Source of the DNA: Neocallimastix lanati (nom. inval.)
Taxonomy: Eukaryota; Neocallimastigomycota; Neocallimastigomycetes; Neocallimastigales; Neocallimastigaceae
Assembly (NCBI GenBank): GCA_016946835.1
Contig: JACVTC010000177.1
Location: 157,501 to 219,500 of the forward strand
Length of the DNA: 62,000 nt
Direction: 5' to 3'
Below, piece after piece: positions 57,807-62,000 of the stretch; the first letter of the stretch is position 1, and each line of letters starts with the position of its first letter. Below the pieces are notes generated by a model that was not told where the DNA came from, did no database searches, and was given only the letters and a program-made list of their open reading frames with translations. The translations under genes and the position numbers were made by a program.

Positions 57807-59333
57807 TATAAATATCAATATTAATAATATTATTTATGTTATTATTATTATTGTTGTTGTTATCAAAGTTTTATGTAGTATTAAATCAATTAAGATCACA
57901 ATTGGCATTTTATAGATATAGATCAAATTCATTATTAATCATTTATAGTATGCTTTGTTTTGAATTTGCTACAAAACTTTTAATAACATTTGTAAATCCT
58001 AATGAAATTCGAGTTGAATTTCTACATTATCATTATTTAGATACAGGATATTATTCTTGTAATTTTGATTTTGAAGGACCAACATTATTAATTATGGTAT
58101 TTTTTCAAATTTTTTTAAGAATAATTATAATAATTATTATTGTATATTTATATCTTTTTATTAAGAAAACAAGTGTTGATTATTATCCTGCTCAATATAT
58201 TACAATGCTAATTATTGGTAATGTATAAATATATATATATATATATAATACATATAATTAATAAATAAATGAGTAATAATAATAAAAAAAAAAAATTCAT
58301 ATATACATAAAAAATATGTATAATTTATTAATTAATAATATTATTTATATATAGGTAATTTTATTTTGTTAGATCTTTTTTATATATTTGTTGGATTTGG
58401 ATTATATATACCAGTATTATACATAGTGATATACAGCTTTATGATTTATATTTTAATGAAATTATTTTTATCAAATAAAGATATTATGACTATTAATAAT
58501 ATTGAAAAAGCTAACGAAGGCATGTATATTAATCCAAATGATAGATATAATGATGAAGAAGATATGAGTAATTATTCAGAATCAGATTTAGATGAATCAG
58601 ATGAAATTCTATCAATGGATTCGTCAAATTCATCAACAACATGCTTTAATGAGTATATTGTTCCCATGATATCGGAAAGAGATATTATTAGTACATATAT
58701 TTCTTTATCATATATAAGTCCATTTACAGAAAATAATTTATTTAAAACTTGTTTAGTTACTTTTATGGAAGATTCAAAAGTTTTAATTATAGAACCTATT
58801 ATGAAAAGTCAAATAGGAGCAATTAATAATAGTCAAATTCAATTAGGAAATATAACATTTATAAATTTTGATCCAACACTACAATATAAAGAAGATCAAA
58901 TTATTTATTATACTCAAAAAGATTTAAGATATATATTTTCATTAAGTAATTTTGTATTATTAATAAATGAAGATCTTGAAAATAATAAAATGATTCAATT
59001 GAATGAAAAAGTTGAAAGTGAATACGAAAATAATGGTATGGATGTTAATCTGCATATGGCTGTTAATACAAATAATAATGGAAATAATTCAGTTATAAAT
59101 TCAGATTTTAACAGTACTATAATAAATGAAAATCAAAAATCAACTCTTGAAAGAAATTATAAAAATTATAATAAAAGTACAGTATTTCCTACAATAATAA
59201 GATTTCATATTTCTGTAAATACAATGAAATATAAAAGATGGTATAATTTATTTTTGAAAAATACAAATTCTAGAGTAACAAATAATATAGAAATTCCTCT
59301 AGATGTAAGACATGAATACATAAGCCGTAATGC

Positions 59334-59401
<68 letters not shown>

Positions 59402-59695
59402 GTAGTTTTAGTAATAACAACCCCAATAATAATAATGATAACAATAATAATAATAGTAATAACAATGAAGAAATAAATGAAAAAAAGAGTGATAAACAAA
59501 AAGGTAATGAAAGTGAACTTGAGCTTTTAAGTCCTAATTCTTATTTAGAAAATGATAATATTGAATCTCAATCACCATTAACTTATAATTATGATACAAA
59601 CATTGATAGTGAATTTGATCCAATCCTTAAAAAAATTTCACCATTTAATTATAGAAAATATCAACCAATTCATATTTCTATTGATGATGATGATT

Positions 59696-59741
<46 letters not shown>

Positions 59742-60429
59742 TAATAATAATAATTGCAACAACAACAACAATAATAATAATAGCAACAACAACAATAATA
59801 ATAACAACAACAACAATAATAATAATAATAATAATGTAATTAGGAATAACTTTTCAATAAATCAATATACCAATGAAAATACATTTGTTAATGATAATTA
59901 TATGAATGAAGAATTGATTCAACATCCAATTACTTTGAGAAATAGTGAATTAACTAATGCATCATTAGAACCAATTATTAGAAATTCTAGTCCAAATCCT
60001 ACTTTAATTATGGGAAATAATAGTAGAGAAAATATAAATGAAGATTTAATAATAAGTGTTTTAAATGAAAATAGAAATGAAAAAAATAATAAAAAAGAAA
60101 CGTATAAAAATTTTCCAAAATTAATAAGTAAAAATAGTTCTCGTAGTCATGTAGCTGGCAGTAGTATTAGTGGACAAGTTGATACACATTCAATTAATTA
60201 TGAAGGAGAAGTAATAACACCTATATCTAATACTAATGATATTTCTTTTACAACAACGCATGATGGTATAGAACCAATTATAACAAATGATGAAGAATAT
60301 ATTAATAAGCAAAATATATTAACTCATAGACGTAAATTAGCAAAAAGTAGTAGTAATTCATACTTATTTAAATCTAATAGCAATGATACTTTACCAGATG
60401 AAAGAATAAATTTATTACCAAAGCATTAG
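55055..60429 (+). CDS. seven-helix receptor with solute-binding-protein-like ectodomain (class C GPCR-like)
   Basis: Eight exons in phase: 55055..55109, 55266..55654, 55871..56159, 56364..56708, 56922..57164, 57309..57694, 57869..58217, 58355..60429; 1376 aa. MKFIILCFSLIIVFINNEA is a signal peptide. Residues about 26-445 resemble extracellular solute-binding protein family 1 (sugar-binding): RYDIYMIEDRYITDYL, CMPFSMDFGLLI, YRGKSILYRFMEWSYYYGL. Seven hydrophobic segments follow between about 460 and 735, starting IPVLVITIEVIYLIITIFF and ending LYIPVLYIVIYSFMIYILM, as in class C (GABA-B/mGlu-like) receptors. The cytoplasmic tail of about 640 residues has acidic, Ser-rich and two poly-Asn segments and may hold a split PH-like fold. 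Probably a plasma-membrane sensor of sugars or other nutrients. Ligand unknown. Confidence 0.85.
55715..55795. repeat. minisatellite core copy in a receptor-gene intron
   Basis: TATTCAATCTATACTTTACC, then TTTATATTTCTACTATTTAT and (TTTTA)n, matches the unit at 42580-42920 in the same orientation. Confidence 0.8.
56740..56862. repeat. (AAAT)n-type array in a receptor-gene intron
   Basis: Alternating (AATA)n blocks with two copies of AAAGATAGTAAATAAATAAA, filling most of the intron 56709-56921. Confidence 0.85.
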
Positions 60430-60741
60430 TTGTTATTGATTATTTTTAAATATTACTTATTATTCTTAATATTTAAATTTAAATAAGTATTATATTTTTT
60501 TAATTTTTAATTTTTATAAAATTTATTTTTTTATATTATTTTAAATAATACTATCTATTATTGATTGAAGAATAAAGTAAAATAAATTTTTTTTTACTTT
60601 TTTGTTTTAAATAATAAATAAATAAATAATAATAATAAATAAATAAATAAATAATAAATAAATAATAAATAAATAAATAATAAATAAATAAATAAAATAA
60701 ATAGTTGATATAACAAATGATTGAAAATAATATCTAAAAGG

Positions 60742-60778
<37 letters not shown>
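60430..60778. other. receptor 3' flank
   Basis: AT-rich; (AAAT)n/(AAATAAT)n mixture at about 60610-60700 and a T run at about 60744-60777. No gene seen. Confidence 0.8.
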
Positions 60779-61842
<1,064 letters not shown>

Positions 61843-61875
61843 AAATAAAAAAAGATTAGAAATAATTATTTAAAA

Positions 61876-62000
61876 AAGGATCATGTATTTCGCAATGTGG
61901 CGTATAATTTTTTTAAATAAAGCCATAAATTTTTAAGATATTCTATACAATCATAAATAAATATAAATAATTATTATTTTAAAAGAAATAATAATATATT
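61876..62000 (-). mobile_element. inverted-repeat element, truncated by window end
   Basis: TCATGTATTTCGCAATGTGG, CGTATAATTT, then AAGATATTCTATACAATCAT and AAAAGAAATAATAATATATT is the reverse complement of the right half of copy 1 (about 45830-45945). Together with 4738, 45688 and 46540 it defines a dispersed family. Confidence 0.8.

Overview
This window is nuclear DNA of an intron-bearing eukaryote, most likely an anaerobic gut fungus (Neocallimastigomycota, in the Piromyces/Neocallimastix/Anaeromyces/Orpinomyces group). Four observations support this. By eye the DNA is extremely AT-rich, with (TTA)n/(TAA)n arrays up to about 360 bp and long A or T homopolymers. Introns are short and AT-rich with GTA.../...AG borders. 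Proteins are rich in Asn and Lys with poly-Asn runs. There is also a bifunctional aldehyde-alcohol dehydrogenase (AdhE), a fermentation enzyme of bacterial type known from this phylum, and a seven-helix receptor with a sugar-binding-protein-like ectodomain, an architecture I associate with these fungi. All gene models were built by hand by checking splice borders and codon phase; none rests on transcripts.

Layout from left to right. 1-943 (-): 5' part of an unrecognised gene. 1869-4023 (-): cytosolic asparaginyl-tRNA synthetase, 6 exons, 552 aa. 5118-10251 (-): Eaf1/Vid21-like HSA + SANT scaffold protein, 13 exons, 1150 aa. 12040-15497 (+): Chk2/Rad53/Cds1-type FHA kinase, 14 exons, 580 aa, with an 8-nt microexon. 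16318-17628 (+): Bud13 splicing factor, one exon. 18962-28534 (+): a giant low-complexity protein with about 21 regularly spaced TRAF-like C2HC zinc fingers; its reading frame is broken once inside a run of 22 A. 29430-31175 (-): decayed LINE fragments (endonuclease and reverse transcriptase). 32048-34836 (-): AdhE, 2 exons, 886 aa.

34837-48685 is a roughly 14-kb stretch without a convincing intact gene. It holds microsatellites, pentanucleotide-rich minisatellites, short inverted-repeat elements and a few islands of more complex sequence. Genes resume with a DUF1648 membrane protein of bacterial type (48686-49195, +), the Prp19 E3 ligase/splicing factor (50490-53191, +, 6 exons, 516 aa) and the seven-helix receptor (55055-60429, +, 8 exons, 1376 aa). 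The right end is a tandemly duplicated AT-rich block followed by a truncated copy of the inverted-repeat element.

The genes do not form a pathway. Bud13 and Prp19 both belong to the spliceosome, Eaf1 and the Chk2-like kinase to chromatin and DNA-damage biology, and AdhE to fermentation. The most unusual items are the 21-finger protein, the dispersed inverted-repeat and minisatellite families (copies of which sit both in introns and in the gene desert), the microexons and the probably bacterial-derived genes.
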